From the NCBI GenBank assembly GCA_902787065.1, contig CADAFA010000012.1:1-5684 (forward strand): a stretch of DNA of 5,684 nucleotides, read 5' to 3'. The position numbers and the translations under genes were made by a program. This DNA is from an uncultured Elusimicrobium sp. GTDB taxonomy: Bacteria; Elusimicrobiota; Elusimicrobia; Elusimicrobiales; Elusimicrobiaceae. Below, piece after piece: positions 1-5,072 of this stretch; position 1 is the first letter of the stretch; every line of letters begins with the position of its first letter. A model generated the notes under the pieces. It worked only from the letters and a program-made list of their open reading frames with translations, did not search any database and had not been told where the DNA came from.

Positions 1-1
1 A

Positions 2-30
2 TTGCCTATTCCCCTAAAATAATATAAAAT
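2..30 (+). promoter_or_regulatory. Putative sigma70-type promoter for the flavin reductase gene
   Basis: TTGCCT at 2-7 matches the -35 consensus TTGACA at 4 of 6 positions. After a 17-nt spacer, TAAAAT at 25-30 matches the -10 consensus TATAAT at 5 of 6. The optimal spacing and position before the first gene support the call, and transcription would start near 36-38. In A+T-rich DNA such matches arise by chance, and the -35 box lies at the window edge, so this is inference only. Confidence 0.42.
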
Positions 31-60
31 AACTATGAGGTTTTTATAACTTTTTAGGGG
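11..60. repeat. 9-bp perfect inverted repeat in the leader, right arm over the ribosome binding site
   Basis: CCCCTAAAA at 11-19 is the exact reverse complement of TTTTAGGGG at 52-60, with 32 nt between them. The right arm contains most of the A-G-run that serves as Shine-Dalgarno sequence for the gene starting at 66. In a transcript begun upstream, the pairing would hide the ribosome binding site. If transcription starts near 37, as the putative promoter suggests, the left arm is not in the RNA and the repeat could act only as DNA, for example as a regulator site. Confidence 0.5.
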
Positions 61-61
61 G
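56..61 (+). promoter_or_regulatory. Ribosome binding site (AGGGGG) of the flavin reductase gene
   Basis: AGGGGG ends 4 nt before the ATG at 66. It resembles AGGAGG with the middle A replaced by G, which could still pair with the 16S tail through a G:U wobble. Its position decides the start codon at 66. It lies in the right arm of the inverted repeat. Confidence 0.6.
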
Positions 62-65
62 AATT

Positions 66-596
66 ATGAAAAAGGCAAATAAAACAATCATCAAAAATGT
101 TGCTTACGACTATAAAATTTCAGATTTTTTAACACAGTTAAATAAAGGCGCTTTCTTAACCACGCAATATGCCGGGGAGAATAATGTCATGACTATCGGT
201 TGGGCGCAAATAGGTATAATTTGGCGCAAACCTGTTATGATGGTATTAGTCCGCAAAAGCCGTTATACAAAAACTTTACTTGACGGTTCAAAAGAATTTA
301 CTGTTTCCGTTCCTTTAAATTGTGATAAACAAAAAGAACTTGCCTACTGCGGTACTGTTTCCGGTAAAAACGAAGATAAAATTTCCGCACAAAAATTAGA
401 ATTACTTGATAGTGAAAAAATAAACACCCCTTGCCTTAATATGCCCGGCTTGCATTATGAGTGTATGGTGCTTTATCAAACCGAAATAAAACTTTCCGAA
501 CTAGATGAGATTGTTAATGATACCTGGTACCAAGACGGCGACACCCACACAATGTATTTTGCCGAAATTGTTAATACGCGTTTGGTAGAAAAATAG
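66..596 (+). CDS. Flavin reductase-family FMN-binding split-barrel protein
   Basis: This 176-residue protein resembles the flavin reductase-like (flavoredoxin-type) family, cytosolic proteins that bind FMN in a split beta-barrel and transfer electrons to or from flavin. Recognisable blocks are N40-VMTIGWAQIGIIWRKPV at 40-57, an R66-YT motif at 66-68, FTVSVP at 78-83, YCGTVSGKNEDK at 94-105 and the C-terminal HTMYFAEIV at 161-169. These occur in the usual family order, and the length is typical of single-domain members. No signal peptide or membrane helix is visible. The ATG is preceded by AGGGGG at 4 nt. It seems to be its own transcription unit, since a new promoter-like site follows in the 61-nt gap before the next gene. 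The substrate or electron partner cannot be deduced: it could be a flavoredoxin, an NAD(P)H:FMN reductase or a nitroreductase-like protein. Family assignment is fairly sure, exact function is not. Confidence 0.82.
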   Translation: MKKANKTIIKNVAYDYKISDFLTQLNKGAFLTTQYAGENNVMTIGWAQIGIIWRKPVMMVLVRKSRYTKTLLDGSKEFTVSVPLNCDKQKELAYCGTVSGKNEDKISAQKLELLDSEKINTPCLNMPGLHYECMVLYQTEIKLSELDEIVNDTWYQDGDTHTMYFAEIVNTRLVEK

Positions 597-625
597 TTGC
601 ATTTTATCTCGTAATTTAATATACT
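597..625 (+). promoter_or_regulatory. Putative sigma70-type promoter for the mutase-eno operon
   Basis: TTGCAT at 597-602 (3 of 6 to TTGACA) and TATACT at 620-625 (5 of 6 to TATAAT) are separated by 17 nt. The -35 box begins directly after the stop codon of the flavin reductase gene. Transcription would begin near 631-633, giving a leader of about 25 nt before the ATG at 658. This is the only gap over 60 nt between genes and so the natural place for the operon promoter. It is inference from a motif match. Confidence 0.5.
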
Positions 626-647
626 CTAGGGGGTAATTTCCAATTTA

Positions 648-653
648 GAGGTG
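648..653 (+). promoter_or_regulatory. Ribosome binding site (GAGGTG) of the phosphohexomutase gene
   Basis: GAGGTG ends 4 nt before the ATG at 658 and matches the anti-Shine-Dalgarno complement GGAGGTGA well. It supports the start at 658 rather than a later ATG. A second SD-like G-run at 628-634 lies too far upstream (about 24 nt) to serve this start. Confidence 0.6.
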
Positions 654-657
654 TTTT

Positions 658-2139
658 ATGGCAACAGATTTAAAGTTTTCTACCGCCGGTTTCCGCGGCA
701 CTTTGGGCGAAACTGTTACCGCCCATAATATCTACCGTTTGGCTTGTGCCATCGCAGAACATATTTTTACCGACCCTTATTATGGTTTTGAAGGCGAGGG
801 ATATAAAAAACATTTGGCAGAAAAGGGTTTAAAATTTAAACGCCCTCTTGTTTTAGTCGGGGGTGATACGCGTTTTATGTCCCAAAACCTTGCTGATGTT
901 GTGTGTGATGTTTTAACTACAAAAGGTATAACTGTTCGCAGGGCTAAATATCCACTACCTACCCCTGTTGCCGAGTGGGCTGTTTTAAATGAAGGGGCAG
1001 TCGGTGCTGTTGTTATTACGGCAAGCGAGGGTGAATATTTCCAAAACGGTCTTAAATGGATTTCTTATTATGGCGGTATTGCTAATAATGAAGTCGTTGC
1101 AGATATTGAGGCCAAAACCTTACCTCCTAATATGGTAACCCGTTCTATAACTGAATTCGGTCATAAAAATGCGGCAGTTGCCGAGCAAAATTTCAGGGAT
1201 GAATATTTAAAACACCTGATGTCTTTTATAAATATCAAGGCAATTAAGAAGGCAAAATTAAAAGTTGGTATTGACCCTCTTTTTGGTGCAGCAGATAATT
1301 ATTTTCGCGAATTTTTGACTAGAATCGGCGGTGTTGAAATATACGGCATAAACGAAGGCCGTGATGTAATGTTCGGCGGCAAAGTTCCCAATGCAGGGCC
1401 TGTATCTTTAAAAGATTTAAGCAAACTTGTTGTAAGTAAAAAATTACATCTTGGTATTGCCTGTAACACAGACTGTGATAAATTCGGCTTAATCGGGCCG
1501 GACGGGGAGTGGATTTCCCCTAATCAAATTGCCCCTATTTTGCTAGAGCATGTAATTACCCAACGCAAGCAACAAGGCCGCGTTTGCCGCAGTTTGATTA
1601 CCACCAATTTAATTGACGAAGTAGCCAAAAACCATGGCATGACAGTTAGGGAAACTCCCGTCGGTTTTAAATATATTAATGAGCTTATGATAAGCGGGCA
1701 ATATATTTTCGGTGCGGAAGAATCAGGTGGCATAGCTTTATCCGGTAACACCCCTGATAAAGACGGTATTTTGGCTTGTATGCTTGTACTTGAAATGATA
1801 GCGACAAGCGGTAAAAATTTAAAACAAATTTTTAAAGATTTCTACAAAAAATATAAACCCTGTTATGATAAAAAGGTCAGTATCCCCAAAAAAGCTGTTG
1901 AAATAATGCAGATTATGGACAGGCTTAATTTAAGGCCGCCTTTGTCAATAAATAAAATGTCTGTGTGGCGCATTGACCAAAGCGACGGTTTTAAATTCAT
2001 CCTTAAAAACGGTGCGTGGCTTGCTCTCCGCCCTTCCGGGACGGAAAATTTGATAAGAATTTACGCCGAAGCTAAAGACCCGAAACTTCCGGACGTCTTA
2101 ATTGCCGAAGCTAAAAAAATAATTGCAAACTTATCATAA
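658..2139 (+). CDS. Phosphohexomutase (phosphoglucomutase/phosphomannomutase superfamily) with altered active-site loops
   Basis: This 493-residue cytosolic protein has the four-domain alpha-D-phosphohexomutase layout. The family moves phosphate between C6 and C1 of glucose or mannose through a phosphoserine. Visible landmarks are the N-terminal FSTAGFRG with Arg13, the catalytic-serine loop TAS-E-G-E-YFQNGLK (Ser123, Lys133), the metal loop N-TDCDKFG at 270-277, TPVGFKYI at 333-340, the sugar loop GAEESGG at 352-358 and the phosphate loop RPSGTEN at 458-464. Two loops are unusual. The canonical TASHNP has become TASEGE, replacing the conserved His with Glu124. The canonical DxDxDR metal site reads NTDCDK, so the first Asp is Asn270 and the Arg is Lys275. 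The substrate loops remain intact. Length is slightly above the roughly 450-470 of typical bacterial members. It lies 17 nt upstream of eno, which fits a glycolytic role, but substrate and even activity cannot be assumed. GlmM is less likely given the sugar-loop and length features. Confidence 0.85.
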   Translation: MATDLKFSTAGFRGTLGETVTAHNIYRLACAIAEHIFTDPYYGFEGEGYKKHLAEKGLKFKRPLVLVGGDTRFMSQNLADVVCDVLTTKGITVRRAKYPLPTPVAEWAVLNEGAVGAVVITASEGEYFQNGLKWISYYGGIANNEVVADIEAKTLPPNMVTRSITEFGHKNAAVAEQNFRDEYLKHLMSFINIKAIKKAKLKVGIDPLFGAADNYFREFLTRIGGVEIYGINEGRDVMFGGKVPNAGPVSLKDLSKLVVSKKLHLGIACNTDCDKFGLIGPDGEWISPNQIAPILLEHVITQRKQQGRVCRSLITTNLIDEVAKNHGMTVRETPVGFKYINELMISGQYIFGAEESGGIALSGNTPDKDGILACMLVLEMIATSGKNLKQIFKDFYKKYKPCYDKKVSIPKKAVEIMQIMDRLNLRPPLSINKMSVWRIDQSDGFKFILKNGAWLALRPSGTENLIRIYAEAKDPKLPDVLIAEAKKIIANLS

Positions 2140-2158
2140 ATAATACGGGGGGTATTAT
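2140..2158 (+). promoter_or_regulatory. Hairpin presenting a G-run ribosome binding site at the eno start
   Basis: ATAATAC at 2140-2146 is the exact reverse complement of GTATTAT at 2152-2158, enclosing a five-G loop at 2147-2151. The G-run at 2147-2152, which ends 4 nt before the ATG at 2157, is the only Shine-Dalgarno candidate. The first two bases of the start codon lie in the 3' arm. The 7-bp stem is mostly A:U, so it may be weak in RNA. A regulatory effect on enolase translation is inference. Confidence 0.45.
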
Positions 2159-3422
2159 GAAAATTAAAGATATTTACTCACGCGAAATTTTAGATTCGCG
2201 CGGGTTTCCGACACTTAAAACAATCGTTATTTTAGACGGCGGTTTTACAGGTATTGCAAGTGTTCCCAGCGGTGCTTCAACAGGCACCCACGAAGCACTT
2301 GAACTTAGGGATAAAGACAAAAACCGTTTTCTTGGCAAGGGGGTTTTAAAAGCCAAGAAAAATGTTGATAAATTAAAAAAACATTTAGTTAACCGTAACT
2401 TTAAAAATGTTTTGGAAATTGATAAAGCTCTTTTAAAATTAGACGGCAGCACGAATAAAACAACTTACGGCGCAAATGCAATTTTGGGTATTTCCATGGC
2501 GGTTTTGCGGGCAGGCGCAGTAAGCCAAAATATGCCGCTTTACAAATATTTAAGGCAGGTTTACGGTATAAAGGAAAAACAATATATTTTGCCGACACCG
2601 ATGTTAAACATTATTAACGGCGGTAAACATGCGGACAGCGGCCTTGATATTCAGGAGTTTATGATTGTGCCTGCTTTTGCCAAAACTTTTAGCTCTGCTT
2701 TACGCGCCGCAACTGAAACTTACCACACTTTAAAAGCTTTGCTTACAAGTAAAAAAATGAGTATTTCCGTAGGTGATGAAGGTGGCTTTGCACCGAAAAT
2801 AAAAAAGCATGAAGAGGCTTTAAAAATACTTGTAGATGCATCAAAAAAAGCAGGTTACCCTAAAATGCAAATTGCTTTAGATGCAGCTTCAAGTGAATTT
2901 TTCAAAAACGGAATTTACTATTTTGAAGGCAAAAAATTTGATTATAAAGGGCTTACACAAATTTATAAAAATTGGGTTCACAAATTTCCTTTAATTTCTT
3001 TGGAAGACCCTTTGCAAGAAGATGCCTGGCCTGCTTGGCAGTATCTCACAAAAGAGTTAGGTAAAAAAATAAATATAGTCGGTGATGATTTATTTGTTAC
3101 AAATCCCGTTCGTTTGAAACAGGGTATAACAGGTAAAGTAGCAAATTCAATTTTGATAAAATTAAACCAGATAGGTACAGTTTCTGAAACTATACAGGTT
3201 ATTAAAATGGCAAGGCAGGCCGGTTATTTGCCAATAATTTCCCATCGTTCCGGTGAAACTGAAGATACTTTTATAGCAGACTTGGCCGTAGCTACAAATG
3301 CCGGTGCAATTAAAACAGGTGCCCCAGCACGTAGCGAAAGAACGGCAAAATATAACCGTCTGCTTGAAATTGAAGAGGAACTTGGTAAGAAGGCAAAATA
3401 CGCCGGTTACTGTAGAAAATAA
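2157..3422 (+). CDS. eno: Enolase (phosphopyruvate hydratase)
   Basis: Enolase converts 2-phosphoglycerate to phosphoenolpyruvate in glycolysis, and the reverse in gluconeogenesis, as a Mg-dependent cytosolic enzyme. All core residues are visible in 421 residues: the flexible loop SGASTGTHEA at 38-47 (Ser41), His158 in GGKHAD, Glu167 in IQEFM, the general acid/base Glu208 in GDEGGFAP, and metal ligands Asp242 (LDAASSEF), Glu283 (LEDPL) and Asp310 (GDDLFVTN). Also present are catalytic Lys335 in the family signature LIKLNQIGT, the loop SHRSGETED at 362-370 and Lys386 in IKTGAPARSER. Length is about ten residues short of the usual 430, without a lost motif. The ATG is set by the G-run at 2147-2152. 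The stop overlaps the next start by one base (TAATG), so translation is probably coupled to the FtsB-like gene. Identification is very secure. Confidence 0.98.
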   Translation: MKIKDIYSREILDSRGFPTLKTIVILDGGFTGIASVPSGASTGTHEALELRDKDKNRFLGKGVLKAKKNVDKLKKHLVNRNFKNVLEIDKALLKLDGSTNKTTYGANAILGISMAVLRAGAVSQNMPLYKYLRQVYGIKEKQYILPTPMLNIINGGKHADSGLDIQEFMIVPAFAKTFSSALRAATETYHTLKALLTSKKMSISVGDEGGFAPKIKKHEEALKILVDASKKAGYPKMQIALDAASSEFFKNGIYYFEGKKFDYKGLTQIYKNWVHKFPLISLEDPLQEDAWPAWQYLTKELGKKINIVGDDLFVTNPVRLKQGITGKVANSILIKLNQIGTVSETIQVIKMARQAGYLPIISHRSGETEDTFIADLAVATNAGAIKTGAPARSERTAKYNRLLEIEEELGKKAKYAGYCRK

Positions 3423-3700
3423 TGAAAATATTTAAAAACAAAAGGAATATTCTTTTAGTTCTGCTAGCGGTTTTGGTGGCGGTTTTGGTGTTTAATGATA
3501 GCTTTTTTGCCCTGTTGCACAACTCGCTCAAAATGCGTAAGTTAAATGACAAAATCGCCGCTCTTGATGCGGAATATGAAGAATTAAATACGGAGTATAA
3601 CAAAATCCTTTCAGGCGACCGTTCTTTTTTGGAAGAAGAGGCCCGTGTTAGCTACAATATGGCACGTGAAGGGGAAATAGAGTTTAGGATAAAAAAATGA
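3422..3700 (+). CDS. FtsB/DivIC-like septum formation initiator protein
   Basis: This small 92-residue protein has the FtsB/DivIC layout: a short basic N-terminus, one membrane helix (about residues 9-24), a likely coiled coil (about 36-63) and the conserved C-terminal block EEARVSYNMAREGEIEFRI near 72-90. That block parallels the family pattern of an AR pair, then a glycine-glutamate and beta strand. Family members sit in the cytoplasmic membrane with the coiled coil outside and form the FtsQ-FtsL-FtsB (DivIB-FtsL-DivIC) complex that activates septal wall synthesis. The location directly after eno supports this, as eno-ftsB is a known neighbourhood in proteobacteria. The start overlaps the eno stop (TAATG), and no strong Shine-Dalgarno sequence is visible, so coupling is likely. 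The membrane helix contains a perfect 12-bp tandem duplication encoding AVLV twice. FtsL is an alternative, but the C-terminal block favours FtsB/DivIC. Confidence 0.8.
   Translation: MKIFKNKRNILLVLLAVLVAVLVFNDSFFALLHNSLKMRKLNDKIAALDAEYEELNTEYNKILSGDRSFLEEEARVSYNMAREGEIEFRIKK
3467..3490 (+). repeat. 12-bp perfect tandem duplication inside the FtsB-like gene
   Basis: GCGGTTTTGGTG occurs twice back to back (3467-3478 and 3479-3490). It is in frame and encodes Ala-Val-Leu-Val twice, residues 16-23, inside the membrane helix. Both copies are identical, including at synonymous positions, which suggests a recent slippage duplication. Confidence 0.85.
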
Positions 3701-4323
3701 AAGTATATACACTTATGTTAGGACCAATGTCCAATTGTACTTATATCGTTGAAAATCAGGGCCAGGCAATTTTGATTGACCCTTCTTGGGATATGCCCGC
3801 AATTTATAAACTTTTAGAGGATAAATCTCTAAAACCTGTTGCGGTATTTTTTACTCATGCCCATCAGGATCATATGACTGAAGCAGATAAATTCCTGAAA
3901 AAGTATGATTTAAAAGGTTTTATCGAAGAAAAGGAGGAGGCCTTTTGCACCCTTCCCCATGAATTAATAGAAACTTATAAAGCACCTAAAAATTTTGAAT
4001 TTGCCGGTTTAAAAATAGAAGTAATTTTAACCCCCGGGCATACGCGCGGTTCTGTTTGTATTAAGGTAGATAATATTTTGTTTACAGGGGATACTTTATT
4101 TGTTAATTCCGTCGGCAGGACTGATTTGCCCGGTGCCAACTCCGAGAGCTTAATACAAAGTTTAAAAATGCTTGCCGCTTTGCCTGAAGATACAATAATT
4201 TATACCGGCCATTCTTATGGCCTTAATGAAGGGTTTAAAAGCACAATTAAGCAGGAACTTGCTACAAATCCTTATTTAAAAATGGCAAAGGAAAACCCTA
4301 AAATTTTGGAGGATATGCTTTAA
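3697..4323 (+). CDS. MBL-fold metallohydrolase, glyoxalase II-like
   Basis: This 208-residue cytosolic protein carries the complete metallo-beta-lactamase metal set. THAHQDH at 53-59 gives His54, His56, Asp58 and His59. TPGHTRGS at 112-119 gives His115, FTGDTLF at 129-135 gives Asp132 and YTGHS at 169-173 gives His172. These are the ligands of the two-metal glyoxalase II (hydroxyacylglutathione hydrolase) type, and the length matches small one-domain members such as E. coli YcbL. Such enzymes hydrolyse thioesters, as in methylglyoxal detoxification, but the long C-terminal glutathione-binding domain of classical GloB is absent, so the substrate is open. Neighbouring glycolytic genes make a methylglyoxal role attractive, though unproven. 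AGGA at 3686-3689 lies 7 nt before the ATG. The gene overlaps the FtsB-like gene by 4 nt (ATGA) and lgt by 1 nt. Confidence 0.88.
   Translation: MKVYTLMLGPMSNCTYIVENQGQAILIDPSWDMPAIYKLLEDKSLKPVAVFFTHAHQDHMTEADKFLKKYDLKGFIEEKEEAFCTLPHELIETYKAPKNFEFAGLKIEVILTPGHTRGSVCIKVDNILFTGDTLFVNSVGRTDLPGANSESLIQSLKMLAALPEDTIIYTGHSYGLNEGFKSTIKQELATNPYLKMAKENPKILEDML
4308..4313 (+). promoter_or_regulatory. Ribosome binding site (GGAGGA) of lgt inside the hydrolase gene
   Basis: GGAGGA lies 9 nt before the lgt ATG at 4323, within the last codons of the MBL-fold gene. It is the most canonical Shine-Dalgarno sequence in the window and fixes the lgt start. Confidence 0.65.
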
Positions 4324-5072
4324 TGCATCCCTTTATATATATATTTGGTTTTCCCATACCTTCTTATGGTCTAATGACAGCCTTAGCCTACGGCGCAGGG
4401 CTTTATTATTGTTATAAACAGCAAGCGAAACTCGGCCTAGATAAAGATAAAATTTTTGACCTTATTTTTTGGATAATTATCGGTGCTTTAGTCGGCGGAA
4501 AATTATTTTTTATTTGGTTTAATTTTGACACTTTCGCCTCATCAAGTTTAGTTGAAAAAATCCGCTACGGTTTTGTTTTTTATGGAGGGTTAATCGGCGG
4601 TTTTATTGCTGGTTTCTTTTGGCTTAAAAAATATAAAAAACCGCTTTTGCCTGCCCTTGATTTTTTTGCCGTTCCTTTGGCACTTGGCCATGCAATAGGG
4701 CGTATTGGCTGCTTTTTGGCAGGTTGCTGCTACGGTAAAATTTCCCATAATTTTTTGGCTGTAAAATATACAGATCCGCAAAGTTTAGTGCCGGAGCATT
4801 TGCATAATGTCGGTTTATACCCTGTTCAACTTATGGAAAGCTTTGCAGTGCTGATTTTGTTTTTTGTGCTTTATTATTTTTACCAAAGACCGCATAAAAA
4901 GGGTGTAATTTTTGCAGGTTATTTGCTAGGTTACGGGCTTATTCGTTTTGTGCTTGAATATCTTAGGTTTGACGATAGAGGCGCCGGTTTATTTGGGTTT
5001 TCGCCTTCACAAATAATTGCTATAATTTTAATAATTATATCGGTATTTTTATTTAAGAGAAAAGAAAAATGA
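4323..5072 (+). CDS. lgt: Prolipoprotein diacylglyceryl transferase
   Basis: Lgt transfers diacylglycerol from phosphatidylglycerol to the lipobox cysteine of prolipoproteins, the first step of lipoprotein maturation, in the cytoplasmic membrane. The 249 residues form about seven hydrophobic segments (near 15-32, 47-66, 84-101, 112-130, 172-187, 196-212, 229-244). Family motifs are PIPSYGLM at 11-18, FYGGLIGG at 86-93, HAIGRIGCFLAGCCYG at 123-138 with Arg127 (likely equal to the essential Arg143 of E. coli), YPVQLMES at 166-173 and YGLIRFVLEYLRFDDRG at 204-220. Tyr87 occupies the place of the E. coli His103 in HGGLIG. I recall the FYGG form from other lineages, so loss of function is not implied. 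The short loops and small size resemble compact members of the family rather than the 291-residue E. coli enzyme. It starts on the stop of the MBL-fold gene (TAATG) and overlaps the next gene by 4 nt. Confidence 0.95.
   Translation: MHPFIYIFGFPIPSYGLMTALAYGAGLYYCYKQQAKLGLDKDKIFDLIFWIIIGALVGGKLFFIWFNFDTFASSSLVEKIRYGFVFYGGLIGGFIAGFFWLKKYKKPLLPALDFFAVPLALGHAIGRIGCFLAGCCYGKISHNFLAVKYTDPQSLVPEHLHNVGLYPVQLMESFAVLILFFVLYYFYQRPHKKGVIFAGYLLGYGLIRFVLEYLRFDDRGAGLFGFSPSQIIAIILIIISVFLFKRKEK

Noticed and set aside
35..49. Four-codon leader peptide ORF (ATG to TAA)
   Set aside because: It has no ribosome binding site and is too short to support from sequence alone.
1..65. FMN riboswitch upstream of a flavin-binding protein gene
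   Set aside because: The leader is far too short and lacks the conserved RFN-element sequences; only a simple inverted repeat is visible.
624..650. Inverted repeat CTCTA/TAGAG around the mutase leader
   Set aside because: Only 5 bp with a 17-nt loop, and the left arm probably lies upstream of the transcription start; this length is expected by chance.
597..657. Rho-independent terminator after the flavin reductase gene
   Set aside because: No G+C-rich hairpin followed by a T-run is present in this gap.
1524..1751. 75-codon open frame on the - strand inside the mutase gene
   Set aside because: It lies entirely within a well-supported conserved gene, has no family resemblance, and is a by-product of codon composition.
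2174..2598. Two overlapping - strand open frames (92 and 65 codons) inside eno
   Set aside because: They are antisense to the conserved N-terminal half of enolase; the peptides show no domain and no start signal was evident.
3310..3603. 97-codon - strand open frame across the eno/FtsB-like junction
   Set aside because: Antisense to two real genes, with low-complexity Ser/Leu/Phe-rich content typical of a shadow frame.
4590..4781. 63-codon - strand open frame inside lgt
   Set aside because: Antisense to a conserved Lgt core motif region, with no recognisable domain.
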